36,200 bases of DNA from Desulfobacterium sp. (GCA_030145245.1 JAQYWC010000063.1:1-36200), one strand, 5' to 3'. Numbered from the stretch's first letter, positions 10,215 to 18,811 are shown. A program made the numbers and translations. Notes: generated from the letters alone by a model not told the origin.

Positions 10215-10373
10215 ACCCCCCTGTATACTCCCTGAAAACCGCAATCAGCCGACCTATCTTCCCGTGGGGTGTCACGATGGAGTTCACCTTACCATGGGGA
10301 CGGCAAGTATAATCCATGGTGTGAAGTAAAAATCACCTTACATTCCAGGCCTTTAGGAATTGTCAGCTTGTGG

Positions 10374-10389
10374 TGGCACGAATCGTGTT
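10374..10389 (+). promoter_or_regulatory. Sigma-54 (-24/-12) promoter of hpdBCA
   Basis: TGGCACGAATCGTGTT matches the consensus TGGCACG-N4-TTGCW perfectly in the -24 half. In the -12 half it has GTGT in place of TTGC. The initiation site should lie near 10400, giving a leader of about 85 bases before hpdB. The weak -12 element is the main doubt. The divergent sigma-54 activator supports the call. Confidence 0.62.
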
Positions 10390-10484
10390 ACAGGGCTCAC
10401 TTGAGTAATCAGGCGTGGAGGCTTATTTGAAGCCGACATTATTATCAGCACCCAATATTATCAAAGCTGAAGGAGGTAATTCAG

Positions 10485-13199
10485 ATGGCAAAAACGTTGA
10501 AATCCGTTCTGGCGGATGCGGGAATTCCCATGGATTTTGAGTCCGGCGGGCAGGCACCGGAAACATTGACAGACCGTGAAATTACAAGGGAACCACACCC
10601 CCGGGTTCAGAAGCTGAAAGATATTTTCATGGAATCTCTTTCCTCGGCAAGCAATGAGTTTCCCTACTGGTATACCCGTGAATATATGCTGCACGACAGC
10701 GAGGTTCCGGTTATCAGGCGTGCAAAAGCGCTTAAATCCGCATTTTCCCATTCCACGCCGGTGATCTTTCCCGGCGAGCTTCTGACCATGCGCAAGGCGC
10801 CTTATGTCCGTGGTTCTTTTCCCATGCCCTGGCTCTCCGAAGGATTTTACATGGCAAAGGAGGACGAGTTCTACCAGGAAGCTTTGAAACGCGGTTCCGC
10901 ATCCGTTGACGAGCATTCAAAATTCGGCCAGGGCGGCGGCAACGTCCCCCAAAGCTTTGGTAAAGTGATCTCCATAGCCGGAAAATTCGGCATCCGCCAG
11001 GAGGAGGTTCCCGCTCTTTTGAAGCTTGCCAAGCTCTGGTTTGGAAAGTCCGTTGACGACCTGGGCAACAAATATGAACAGATGGTTCCAGGTTATGAAA
11101 CCAAAGAAAAGATAATGCGTAATATCGTATGCATGTTTGATTCAGGCTTTACCCTGCCCCAGGGGCGTGAAGTGATAAATTACTATTATCCCCTTGAATA
11201 TGGTTTCGACGGCATCATCAAAATTGCAAAGGAGATGAAGGCTAAGGTCGCAGGCCGGGCCGACGGGGACGGAATGGTCGGCATGAACCGGCTGTACAAC
11301 TATGAAGCGGTTATACATGTTATTGAAGGGGTGCAGAACTGGATTCTCAATTATGCAAAGGAAGCGGCAAGGCTGGAAGCGCTTGAAACCTGCGCCCGGC
11401 AGAAAAAAGAGTACAGGGAGATGGCTGAAAGACTTGAGTGGATCGCCCATAATCCCCCAAGAACCTTTATCGAAGCATTTCAGATGATTGAAACCGTGCA
11501 TATTGCTGCCCTTAATGAAGATGCCATTTCCGGTCTGGCTCCGGGAAGAATCGGCCAGGTGCTTTACCCCTACTTTGAGCAGGATATCGCAGCAGGCCGT
11601 ATTACGGAAGATGAAGTGATTGAGCTTCTCGAGCTTGACCGGGTATACAAAACATCCATCGACTGTTTTGCTTCAGTCGGTGTTGTGGGTGGCGTACTTT
11701 CCGGCAATACCTTTAACACGGTTTCCATCGGCGGCCTTGACAAAAACGGCAGATCCGCTGTCAACAGGCTCGAATATCTTATCCTTGAGGCGGGTGCAAC
11801 AAACGCCATGCCCCAGTCCACCCTTGCTTTGCTCTATGATGAAAAACTTCCCGAAGATTTCCTCATGCTTGCCATGGAAGTGATCAAGACAGGCGCGGGA
11901 TACCCGGCTTTCATGAACACCCCCATCGCACAGGAATTTCTTGTAAACCAGTATGGGCATGAAGGCATGGACAGTGAAGAAGCACGTGCCTGGGCCATAG
12001 GAGGATGTCTTGAGACCTCTCCATGTACATGGAAACCCCTTCATTTGAACGGCAGGGAATACTGGATCCCGGGCGGCGCAGGACAGCCCACGAGTGTCGG
12101 AGTTCACTTTGTGTCCATGCCCAAGGTGCTTGAGCTTACCCTGTTCAACGGCATCGATCAGAACACCGGGGAAAAGGTTTACGAACCCCATAACAGATCC
12201 CTTGACACCTATGAAGCGCTTGAGGAACAGTTTAAAAAATACTGGAAGGAAACGGTCGGAGTACTCACCCTTACGAACAATATCCAGCACGACATCTGGC
12301 GAAAGAACAATATGGCCATTTTCAGTTCTCTCCTTAAACCGGACTGCCTTGACAACGGCCATCTGATCAATGAACTGGGATATCGTTATAACGCCACATT
12401 CAACGTTGAAAGTACGGGGACGATAACGTTTGTAAACTCCATGGCAGCCCTTAAAAAAATGGTTTACGAGGACCGGGAATTGAATCTTGAGGAGATGAAG
12501 ACCGCACTGAAGGAGAATTTCGGATTCAGGGACGCCCATGAAATTAACTCCTTTTCCCTTGCCGACCAGGAAAAAAGAGACGACAGCGACAACCGGTGGG
12601 ACAAACTTCATTTTAAAGCCCTCCAGTCCCCCAAATACGGTAACGACGATCACTATGCGGACAGCATTCTCCTTGAATGGGAAAATTTCTTCTGCCCTGA
12701 TTGCAAAAATTATGAATCCCTCTATGGACACACCATGTATCCATGCCAGATATCCGTATCCACCCACGGTGCAATGGGATCGGCCACAATCGCCTCCCCG
12801 GACGGCAGACTCTCGGGAACCACATTTGCAGATGCGTCCCTGTCCGCCTATCCCGGAACCGATAAAAACGGTCCGTTTGCTTTGCTCAATTCCGCGACGG
12901 TCTGGGATCACTCCATGTCCCAGAATTGCCAGCTTAACATCAAGGTTCACCCGTCCGCCATCAATGGGCATGAAGGCGCAAAAAAGCTGCTTGATCTGAC
13001 CCGGGCCTACATGAGGAAAGGCGGATTCCATATTCAGTACAACATTGTGGATTCCAAGGTGCTGAAAGCGGCCCAGGAACATCCCGAAAACTACCGTGAT
13101 CTCATGGTCAGGGTTGCGGGTTTTACCCAGTACTGGGTGGAAATAGGCAAGGGTGTACAGGATGAACTGATCGCAAGAACCGAATATGAAGGAGTATAG
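10485..13199 (+). CDS. hpdB: 4-hydroxyphenylacetate decarboxylase, glycyl-radical subunit
   Basis: A 904-residue glycyl-radical enzyme that would decarboxylate 4-hydroxyphenylacetate to p-cresol. The length fits clostridial HpdB (about 900) and is longer than benzylsuccinate synthase. The sequence resembles the clostridial enzyme, as I recall it, along its whole length. Catalytic positions match with a constant offset of +5 from the Clostridium scatologenes enzyme: Ser349, thiyl Cys508 and Glu510 (GGCLETSP), His541 (GVHF), Glu642 (FNVES) and radical Gly879 (RVAGFTQYW). The residues said to contact the phenol group (His and Glu642) are kept, favouring a hydroxylated substrate over phenylacetate. 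The start has a strong AAGGAGG eight bases upstream. It is followed by the small subunit (4 bp gap) and the activase. Related decarboxylases act on indoleacetate or phenylacetate, so substrate certainty is moderate; family certainty is high. Confidence 0.9.
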   Translation: MAKTLKSVLADAGIPMDFESGGQAPETLTDREITREPHPRVQKLKDIFMESLSSASNEFPYWYTREYMLHDSEVPVIRRAKALKSAFSHSTPVIFPGELLTMRKAPYVRGSFPMPWLSEGFYMAKEDEFYQEALKRGSASVDEHSKFGQGGGNVPQSFGKVISIAGKFGIRQEEVPALLKLAKLWFGKSVDDLGNKYEQMVPGYETKEKIMRNIVCMFDSGFTLPQGREVINYYYPLEYGFDGIIKIAKEMKAKVAGRADGDGMVGMNRLYNYEAVIHVIEGVQNWILNYAKEAARLEALETCARQKKEYREMAERLEWIAHNPPRTFIEAFQMIETVHIAALNEDAISGLAPGRIGQVLYPYFEQDIAAGRITEDEVIELLELDRVYKTSIDCFASVGVVGGVLSGNTFNTVSIGGLDKNGRSAVNRLEYLILEAGATNAMPQSTLALLYDEKLPEDFLMLAMEVIKTGAGYPAFMNTPIAQEFLVNQYGHEGMDSEEARAWAIGGCLETSPCTWKPLHLNGREYWIPGGAGQPTSVGVHFVSMPKVLELTLFNGIDQNTGEKVYEPHNRSLDTYEALEEQFKKYWKETVGVLTLTNNIQHDIWRKNNMAIFSSLLKPDCLDNGHLINELGYRYNATFNVESTGTITFVNSMAALKKMVYEDRELNLEEMKTALKENFGFRDAHEINSFSLADQEKRDDSDNRWDKLHFKALQSPKYGNDDHYADSILLEWENFFCPDCKNYESLYGHTMYPCQISVSTHGAMGSATIASPDGRLSGTTFADASLSAYPGTDKNGPFALLNSATVWDHSMSQNCQLNIKVHPSAINGHEGAKKLLDLTRAYMRKGGFHIQYNIVDSKVLKAAQEHPENYRDLMVRVAGFTQYWVEIGKGVQDELIARTEYEGV

Positions 13200-13203
13200 A
13201 GGA

Positions 13204-13467
13204 ATGGAAAAACTAACCTATAGAGACACGCGTAATTATGCACCCATTGATGTGACAAAAGGGATGGATCTTCTCACCAGGGAGATTGTCATGGCGGATG
13301 CCGAAGCCCCGGAAGGGTACGAACCCATACCCAAGTGCAAGCTTTGCACCAATTTTACTGGGACCGATACCTTCATGGGAACCTGCGAAGCATCCATGAA
13401 TGAGCCCAAATTCATAGCTTACCCGGACATGGTCGCCACCACCTGTGAAATGTACCAAGCGATGTAA
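13204..13467 (+). CDS. hpdC: 4-hydroxyphenylacetate decarboxylase small Fe-S subunit, one cluster only
   Basis: An 87-residue protein homologous to the HpdC small subunit of hydroxyphenylacetate decarboxylase. The alignment anchors are IDVTKGMDLLTREI, PKCKLCTNF and the C-terminal TTCEMYQAM. It has exactly four cysteines (45, 48, 61, 81), enough for the C-terminal [4Fe-4S] cluster. The clostridial protein carries a second, N-terminal cluster with three more cysteines and a histidine. Here those positions are Thr, Ala, Asp and Ala, so the N-terminal cluster cannot form. The start at 13204 is preferred to the in-frame ATG at 13186, which lies inside the hpdB end and lacks its own ribosome site; GGAG lies nine bases before 13204. 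In the family this subunit binds the large subunit and is thought to help regulate or protect the radical. Confidence 0.88.
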   Translation: MEKLTYRDTRNYAPIDVTKGMDLLTREIVMADAEAPEGYEPIPKCKLCTNFTGTDTFMGTCEASMNEPKFIAYPDMVATTCEMYQAM

Positions 13468-13490
13468 ACCATGTAAGAATTGCATAATAA

Positions 13491-13518
13491 GCCCGGGCGT
13501 GGGAAACACGCCCCGGGC
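13491..13518 (+). terminator. GC-rich hairpin between hpdC and hpdA
   Basis: The arms GCCCGGGCGTG (13491-13501) and CACGCCCCGGGC (13507-13518) pair with a single bulged base across the loop GGAAA. No T-run follows, so it is probably not a full terminator. It is more likely an mRNA processing or attenuation hairpin that lowers activase expression relative to hpdBC or protects the hpdBC 3' end. Confidence 0.6.
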
Positions 13519-13542
13519 GTTTCCGGCTTTAAGGTAAAACAG

Positions 13543-14523
13543 ATGCAAGACCCAATCTTAAAATCAAACAGGTGTGATACGGTTGGCGCTGGTGAACTCC
13601 AGGGGCTGATCTTCGACATACAGGGACATTCCGTGCATGACGGGCCAGGCACAAGGACCACCGTGTTCATGAACGGCTGTCCCCTGAATTGCATCTGGTG
13701 CTGTAACCCCGAAGGATTGTTTCGCAGCCAGGTCATCATGTACAAGGAGAGCAAATGCGTATGCTGCGGCAACTGCATAAAACGCTGCCCCCATGGTGCT
13801 GTTTCAATTACAAGTGAAGGTAAGCTCTCTTTTAACAGGCTTTTTTGTGATGTCTGCCAAACCCATGAATGCCTGGACACCTGTTACCATGGAGGGATAG
13901 AGTTAATCGGCAAAATTTATACGCCGGATCAATTGATGCGGATATTCCAGCGTGACCGTCAGTTCTGGGGGCCCGGTGGTGGCGTTACATTCAGCGGTGG
14001 TGAACCCTTGATACAGCATGCGTTTGTTCTTGAAATGCTGAAAAGATGCAAAAAAGCCTACCTGCATACCTGCGTGGAGACAACATCCTGTTTGTCCACA
14101 GACCATTACATGACCCTTATGCAATATGTGGATTGGGTGTTCACGGATCTCAAACACATGGACAGTGAAAAGCACAGGGAACTGACAGGCGTGGGCAATG
14201 CGCTTATCTTGAAAAACATTGAAACATTAGCCAGACAAGCGAATTGGGACGGATTTATCGTGCCCCGCATACCCATTATTCCTGATCTGAATGATTCGGA
14301 TGGGAATATCGGAGCCACAGCCGACTTTGTGAAATCCATCGGCCTGGAAGTGATCAATGTGCTTCCTTTCCACAGGTTTGGCGAGTCCAAATACCGCCAG
14401 ATCGGAAAATTTTATCGTTTTGCCGAACAAAAACCACCTTTAACGGAAAAGATGCAGCATATTAAAGAGGTAGTTGAAAACCGGGGCCTTGTTTGTTTTA
14501 TAGGGTCCGACACACCATTTTAG
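13543..14523 (+). CDS. hpdA: Glycyl-radical enzyme activase (radical SAM) for HpdB
   Basis: A 326-residue activating enzyme that would generate the Gly879 radical on HpdB using S-adenosylmethionine. The radical SAM motif CxxxCxxC is Cys46, Cys50 and Cys53 in NGCPLNCIWCCNPEG. A two-cluster ferredoxin insert follows (Cys72/75/78/82 and Cys102/105/110/114), as in the activases of HpdB, BssA and glycerol dehydratase. SAM-binding GGE is present in FSGGEPL. The start at 13543 (MQDPILKSN) has AAGGTAAAACAG upstream. An earlier in-frame ATG at 13480 would run through the GC-rich hairpin and gives an odd, low-complexity extension, so I reject it. It is the last gene of the hpd operon and ends just before a shared hairpin at 14531-14556. 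Confidence 0.92.
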   Translation: MQDPILKSNRCDTVGAGELQGLIFDIQGHSVHDGPGTRTTVFMNGCPLNCIWCCNPEGLFRSQVIMYKESKCVCCGNCIKRCPHGAVSITSEGKLSFNRLFCDVCQTHECLDTCYHGGIELIGKIYTPDQLMRIFQRDRQFWGPGGGVTFSGGEPLIQHAFVLEMLKRCKKAYLHTCVETTSCLSTDHYMTLMQYVDWVFTDLKHMDSEKHRELTGVGNALILKNIETLARQANWDGFIVPRIPIIPDLNDSDGNIGATADFVKSIGLEVINVLPFHRFGESKYRQIGKFYRFAEQKPPLTEKMQHIKEVVENRGLVCFIGSDTPF

Positions 14524-14530
14524 CTTCTTA

Positions 14531-14556
14531 CCGGGGGGCGGGTTTAAGCCCCCCGG
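14531..14556. terminator. Hairpin between convergent hpdA and DUF3592 gene
   Basis: The perfect nine-base arms CCGGGGGGC (14531-14539) and GCCCCCCGG (14548-14556) surround an eight-base loop. It sits in the 42-bp gap between two convergent genes, so it can end transcription from both sides. No clear T-run follows on either strand, so termination strength is uncertain. Confidence 0.6.
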
Positions 14557-14565
14557 GCCGGCTCC

Positions 14566-15414
14566 TTAGAAGAACTGTACAATCAACCAGAAAACGAATC
14601 CGGTGATAACGGCAAACGGAACCAGGCAGGCCGGTAAAACGTTCCTAAGGGGGGTGGGTGCAATTCCGGCGGGAAAACCCGACAGCTTAACGGGAAGGGA
14701 ATCCATCAGTACGATGGTTTTAGGGCTCTTTTCAAGATAAAGCAGATATTCTTTTTCATCATCTTCAAGCGCCTGGGTAAACCGGGTCCGGGTCGACGCT
14801 TCAATCTCCTCTCCGGATTTGGTCCGGAACCGAAACGTCATCCGGTAGACCGTATCATCATTCACCGACACATTTGTTTCATGTTTACCGATCAATTTCC
14901 CCTGGGTCAGGAGTCCATACTTGAGAAGCTTTATCGCCTTAAGTGATTTTTTCAATGATACCCCAACAAGACAAAGCCCGACCAAGGGGAAAATGGCAAT
15001 AAAAAGCACTCCGGGTCCGAACATTTTACGCTTCATCCCTTTGATCCGGGAATATTGCGGTTTTCCTTCGGGATATTCCACCGTAACCGTGGTGCCGGGA
15101 TCACGGACATATCCCAATGAATACGACACGCCAACATGGTAAAATCCATTTTCGGCGGTAAACTTATAATCATTGGCAAAAATATCCTCATCCCCCTCGG
15201 AACCGTTTGTGTTGTAGGAATCCATTATGATTCCCTGAACTTCCACCGTATGACCCTTTTGGAACAACAGCTGGGAAAAATCCCCATTCATTGCAAACGC
15301 ACAAAAACAAACCATTCCAAAACCGAAAAAAAACAAACCCAATTGGGTAAGAAGATTCCCGAACAGCATGGAACATTGTGTTGATAATGGGATTTTCCTG
15401 ATTGCCGTTTTCAT
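14566..15414 (-). CDS. DUF3592 membrane protein
   Basis: A 282-residue protein with hydrophobic segments at about residues 18-40, 133-152 and 262-281. Between the first two lies a DUF3592-like extracytoplasmic domain (HTVEVQGIIMDS..., then PGTTVTVEYPEGKPQYSRI). A second, similar beta-rich domain follows at about 165-235 (GLLTQGKLIGKHE...TYRMTFRFRT), so the fold seems duplicated. The start has GAAGGAG seven bases upstream. No function is known for the family. It is a single gene pointing toward the hpd operon and has no clear partner. Confidence 0.72.
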   Translation of the reverse strand: MKTAIRKIPLSTQCSMLFGNLLTQLGLFFFGFGMVCFCAFAMNGDFSQLLFQKGHTVEVQGIIMDSYNTNGSEGDEDIFANDYKFTAENGFYHVGVSYSLGYVRDPGTTVTVEYPEGKPQYSRIKGMKRKMFGPGVLFIAIFPLVGLCLVGVSLKKSLKAIKLLKYGLLTQGKLIGKHETNVSVNDDTVYRMTFRFRTKSGEEIEASTRTRFTQALEDDEKEYLLYLEKSPKTIVLMDSLPVKLSGFPAGIAPTPLRNVLPACLVPFAVITGFVFWLIVQFF

Positions 15415-15565
15415 CTGTTAACTCCTTCTTTACTTTTGTACATATTTTTTTTACATGACACCTGTACATCATTTTCTTTTGAGCGTGGGAGCATACCCTT
15501 TTACTCTTTGAGCTTCAAGGCAAAATGGGGCCAAATCAGCCAAGGTATATTTTTTAAAATCCATC

Positions 15566-16006
15566 ATGTTGTTCAAGGAGATGGAAAATACGCTGAACGT
15601 TGTGAACCAGTGCCACTTGCTGGGCTTTCTCTATGGCGAACAGGAGAATATTGAGGCCGCAACAAAAATCCTTACCGAGTCCCTCACCTTTAGTGAGAAA
15701 ATGAAAAGCCTGCCCGGCATCGCTTACAGCCACTCGGCCCTTGGGACCTTTTACGCAAAGCAGGGCAATGATGACATGGCAGACACCCATTACAAAAAGG
15801 CATTTACCCTTTTCAAGAAGCTCGGTCAAAAAAGAGATATGGGATATTGCCTCTTCAACCAGGGCGTAATCCGAAAAAAGGCCGGACAGCTTGAAGCCAC
15901 CCGAACCCTGTGGAAAAAGGCGTCCGCTCTTTTCCAGGAACTTCATATGAATAAATTGGCGGAAAGAGTTCAAGACCGGCTGAATATGCTACCCTCGAAA
16001 CATTAA
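15566..16006 (+). CDS. Short TPR protein, possibly a remnant
   Basis: A 146-residue all-helical protein with three tetratricopeptide repeats at about residues 13-46, 53-86 and 93-126 (consensus blocks LGTFYAKQGNDDMADTHYKKA and QGVIRKKAGQLEATRTLWKKA). It resembles the C-terminal end of longer TPR proteins. The start is uncertain: the first ATG has no good ribosome site, while an in-frame ATG at 15581 has AAGGAG touching it. With no signal peptide and no second domain it may be a truncated gene. TPR units bind other proteins; the partner is unknown. Confidence 0.55.
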   Translation: MLFKEMENTLNVVNQCHLLGFLYGEQENIEAATKILTESLTFSEKMKSLPGIAYSHSALGTFYAKQGNDDMADTHYKKAFTLFKKLGQKRDMGYCLFNQGVIRKKAGQLEATRTLWKKASALFQELHMNKLAERVQDRLNMLPSKH

Positions 16007-16398
16007 CCCCTGGATGCAATATTTTTTCGACCTGAATCGCATTTGATGCTATTATAACCAAATCGTTGATCCTGATTTATCTTTATGCAAACTTTCAAGG
16101 CATGATACTCACGCTGTAATCACAGCCCCCTGGCATGACTCTCCTTTGGTCACAATCAGGCAGATTAAAGGCCGTGGTTCGGACAATCAGTTCATTGTTA
16201 AGCTCCTAAGATTACAACACAAAGGAGGCCGCAATGGTTCGATCATTTGTCTTTACATTAATAATACTCATTAGATAAAGACGTTGAGGTTATTTTTTCA
16301 CTTTCCAACTTTTTTATTATGGAAGCAAAAGATAGTTAGAAGAGACCCTGTATGGTTATGGCAGTACAAACCAGACACAGCTTTTGGGGAGGTGAACC
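16007..16398. other. 392-bp gap with a short leader-like frame
   Basis: No normal gene is seen. The one item of note is a 14-codon frame at 16234-16278 (MVRSFVFTLIILIR) that has a very strong AAAGGAGG ribosome site. The rest is AT-rich with no clear promoter or terminator. Confidence 0.45.
16234..16278 (+). CDS. 14-codon hydrophobic leader-like ORF
   Basis: ATG to TAA with AAAGGAGG seven bases upstream, encoding MVRSFVFTLIILIR. The ribosome site is stronger than that of most genes nearby. It looks like the first part of a signal peptide. It may be a leader peptide, the start of a decayed membrane or secreted protein, or chance. It ends 120 bp before the next gene. Confidence 0.25.
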   Translation: MVRSFVFTLIILIR

Positions 16399-17382
16399 AT
16401 GTTCAAAATGCGTTACGTTGCAATTGTTCTCTCATTGTTTCTAATCTCCTGCGGTCATTATGGGAGAGGCATCCCTGGAAAAGCGGGCAGCTGGCGTGTT
16501 CACGTTGGGCCTGCAGGTAACGAGTTCCATGCCCCCCCACCTGAAAAGAAGAAAAGCCTTGAACAGATCACGGTGGAAATGAAGGAACAGCTTGGGCCGT
16601 ACCGGGCAAAATTCAATATTGCAACCCAGATAGAAAAGCTTTGTAAAACGCCCGCCCGGGCGGATGGCGGTTACCGCTTTGTTGTCCTTGGCGACAGCCG
16701 TTCCAATCGGGATCTCTGGTTCAGCATGGTCAGGCACATTGATCAGCTTGATCCCAAACCTGCATTTGTAATCAATACCGGTGACATTGTTCGCCATGGA
16801 TATACGAAGGAGTACCTTGAATACTACATCCCGCCACTGCTGGAGACCGATATCCCATATTTTGTTGCCATTGGAAATCATGATCACGGGACCGACGGAG
16901 GTGCGGTTGAGTACCAATATCTCTTTGGTGAAAATGCGCTAAATTACTTTTTTGACTACGGCAAAACCCGATATGTTTTCTTTGATAACGTTACCCATGT
17001 GAATTCCCATAAAGAGACACTGGAATGGCTTGATTCCGTGTTGAAAAAGACTCCCGAAGGCTTCCACAGGATCGTGGCCGCCCACCAGCCGGTTGCGACC
17101 ATTAAAAAGTGGGCGTACCATTCCTGGGACAGGGGGTACTCACAGTTGTTTGTTGAACTCATGGAGAAGTATTTAGTTGACCATGTATTTTTCGGCCATA
17201 TCCATGCCTATTCAACCATGACCCTTGACGGAATCCCGTATACCATATCCGGCGGTGGCGGCGCCGGCTTGCACCATCGTTTCGGCCCCCTTGGCAATGT
17301 CCACCACTATATTATTTGCGATGTCATGGCTGATGGATCCATGAAACAAAAAGTTGTGCGTTTCTACAGGGATGATTCCTGA
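16399..17382 (+). CDS. Lipoprotein metallophosphoesterase
   Basis: A 327-residue calcineurin-like phosphoesterase. The signal peptide ends in the lipobox LISC (lipid-attached Cys18). The metal-binding motifs appear in order: GDSRS (98-102), NTGDI (126-130), GNHDH (159-163), AAHQPV and FGHIHAYS. The first motif is GDSR rather than DxH, as in a subset of these enzymes. It should sit on the periplasmic side of a membrane and cleave a phosphoester whose identity cannot be told. The start has GGGGAGGTGAACC directly before it. The Cache-PAS sensor gene starts 37 bp downstream on the same strand, so the two may be co-transcribed. Confidence 0.88.
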   Translation: MFKMRYVAIVLSLFLISCGHYGRGIPGKAGSWRVHVGPAGNEFHAPPPEKKKSLEQITVEMKEQLGPYRAKFNIATQIEKLCKTPARADGGYRFVVLGDSRSNRDLWFSMVRHIDQLDPKPAFVINTGDIVRHGYTKEYLEYYIPPLLETDIPYFVAIGNHDHGTDGGAVEYQYLFGENALNYFFDYGKTRYVFFDNVTHVNSHKETLEWLDSVLKKTPEGFHRIVAAHQPVATIKKWAYHSWDRGYSQLFVELMEKYLVDHVFFGHIHAYSTMTLDGIPYTISGGGGAGLHHRFGPLGNVHHYIICDVMADGSMKQKVVRFYRDDS

Positions 17383-17419
17383 CTAAACTCTATGGCAAAT
17401 CAGGCTGGAGCTTTAAAAC

Positions 17420-18796
17420 ATGTTCAATTCAGGGAAAGCCCATACATCTACCCGATTAATAAAAACTAAAATAATTCTCACAGGATTGTTATTGGGAATT
17501 GTTTTTATAATGCTGTCCGTTAATCTGGCAAATCAATATATGAAAAAGATTGAGGAACAAAGGTTAACCCATTTAAAGCAAATGGTACAGATTGCTATAA
17601 ATTCAATTGAGCCGGTACTTGCCAGGTATCGATCCGGAGAGCTGGGAAAAGAAGAAACCCTGGAAAAGGTTCGAAACCTTGTGCGAAGCATGACATATAG
17701 TGACCATATAGGGGACAATTACATTTTCATGGGTGCTTACAACGGAATAATGCTCGTCCAGCCGTCTGATACAGAAAATGAAATGACAAACCAGTGGGAC
17801 TTACAGGATGATTCAGGCCTTTATATTATTCGGGGACTTGTAAAAGCGGTCCAGGAGAATAAGGATGGAGGTTATCTCACCTATCATTACCACACTATGG
17901 ATTCCTCTATCCCCGAAGAAAAGATATCATATGTTATTGGCATACCGGAGTTGGAACATTTTATCGGCACAGGTAAATATATGGGAGATATCCGTAAGTA
18001 TCAACACACTTACCTGTTCAGAATCATCGGCTTGAACGTCGCTATACTTGTTTTGCTGGTACTGCTGATCATGTTTTCTTTACGGGAAATACAAACCAAA
18101 AACCGGATTCTCCAGAATGAGATAGAATTACGCAGTCAGACTGAGAAGGAGTTGATAAAACACCGCAACAAGCTTGAAGAATTAGTAGAAGAACAGACAA
18201 AAAAGATAAGAGATAATGAAGTCAGATATCACAAATTGTATGAGAACGCCAATGACGCAATTTTTATTATGAAAGACACCCTGTTCATTGACTGTAATCA
18301 AAAAACATTGGAGATATTCGGCTGTGAGAACAGCCAGATCATCAACCGCACTCCCATGGATTTTTCACCGGAACTGCAACCGGACGGGCGCACTTCCCAG
18401 GAAAAAGCTATGGAAAAGATCAAACTGGCCCTTGAGAACAAACCCCAGTTTTTCGAATGGCGACACTGTCGCTATGATGGAAATATATTTGAGGCAGAGA
18501 TTTCATTAAACAGGATAGATATAGGCGGCGAAAGAATTCTCCAGGCAATTGTAAGGGACGTTACCGACCGGAAACTGTTAATAACAGAGCTTCAAGAAGC
18601 CCTTGAAAATATAAACACCCTGAAAGGCTTGTTGCCTATCTGTGCCAACTGCAAAAAAATCCGTGATGATAAGGGGTATTGGAACCAGATAGAAGGATAT
18701 ATCCAAACCCACTCTGATGCAGTATTCAGCCATGGGATTTGTCCGGAATGCGCGAAAAAGCTTTATGGGAATCAGGACTGGTATAAGAAGAAATAA
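17420..18796 (+). CDS. Cache-PAS membrane sensor with C-terminal CxxC...CxxC module
   Basis: A 458-residue protein. TM1 is at about 15-36 and a periplasmic single Cache domain spans about 40-195 ([17 protein letters not shown] and [11 protein letters not shown] are typical). TM2 lies at about 199-219, a coiled coil at 222-265 and a PAS domain at about 268-385, closing with VRDVTDRK. The tail has no kinase, cyclase or methyl-accepting domain. Instead it carries [16 protein letters not shown] and [13 protein letters not shown], with Cys408, 411, 441 and 444 likely binding zinc. I recall this tail as frequent after PAS or receiver domains in Desulfobacterota, but it has no named function. The output route is therefore unknown. 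The ribosome site is weak (TGGAG 11 bases before the ATG). Confidence 0.82.
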   Translation: MFNSGKAHTSTRLIKTKIILTGLLLGIVFIMLSVNLANQYMKKIEEQRLTHLKQMVQIAINSIEPVLARYRSGELGKEETLEKVRNLVRSMTYSDHIGDNYIFMGAYNGIMLVQPSDTENEMTNQWDLQDDSGLYIIRGLVKAVQENKDGGYLTYHYHTMDSSIPEEKISYVIGIPELEHFIGTGKYMGDIRKYQHTYLFRIIGLNVAILVLLVLLIMFSLREIQTKNRILQNEIELRSQTEKELIKHRNKLEELVEEQTKKIRDNEVRYHKLYENANDAIFIMKDTLFIDCNQKTLEIFGCENSQIINRTPMDFSPELQPDGRTSQEKAMEKIKLALENKPQFFEWRHCRYDGNIFEAEISLNRIDIGGERILQAIVRDVTDRKLLITELQEALENINTLKGLLPICANCKKIRDDKGYWNQIEGYIQTHSDAVFSHGICPECAKKLYGNQDWYKKK

Positions 18797-18811
18797 CCGA
18801 TGCGGGGTAAT

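Larger units (their letters stand above)
10055..10484. other. Divergent control region of the hpd locus
   Basis: The 430 bp between the activator start and hpdB contain no gene. From left to right they hold the long palindrome at 10181-10214, a related half site GTCACGATGGAG at 10271-10282, an inverted repeat ACCATGG/CCATGGT at 10291-10320, a sigma-54 type promoter at 10374-10389, and the strong ribosome binding site of hpdB (AAGGAGG, 10470-10476). This fits an enhancer-dependent promoter firing to the right. Confidence 0.7.

Noticed and set aside
11673-13082. 469-residue frame opposite hpdB
   Set aside because: It lies antisense to a strongly conserved glycyl-radical gene and its product shows no domain.
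10485-14523. Benzylsuccinate or alkylsuccinate synthase operon
   Set aside because: HpdB length, the active-site set (Ser349, Glu510, His541, Glu642) and the HpdC-type small subunit fit hydroxyphenylacetate decarboxylase better. No BssB/BssC-type pair is present.
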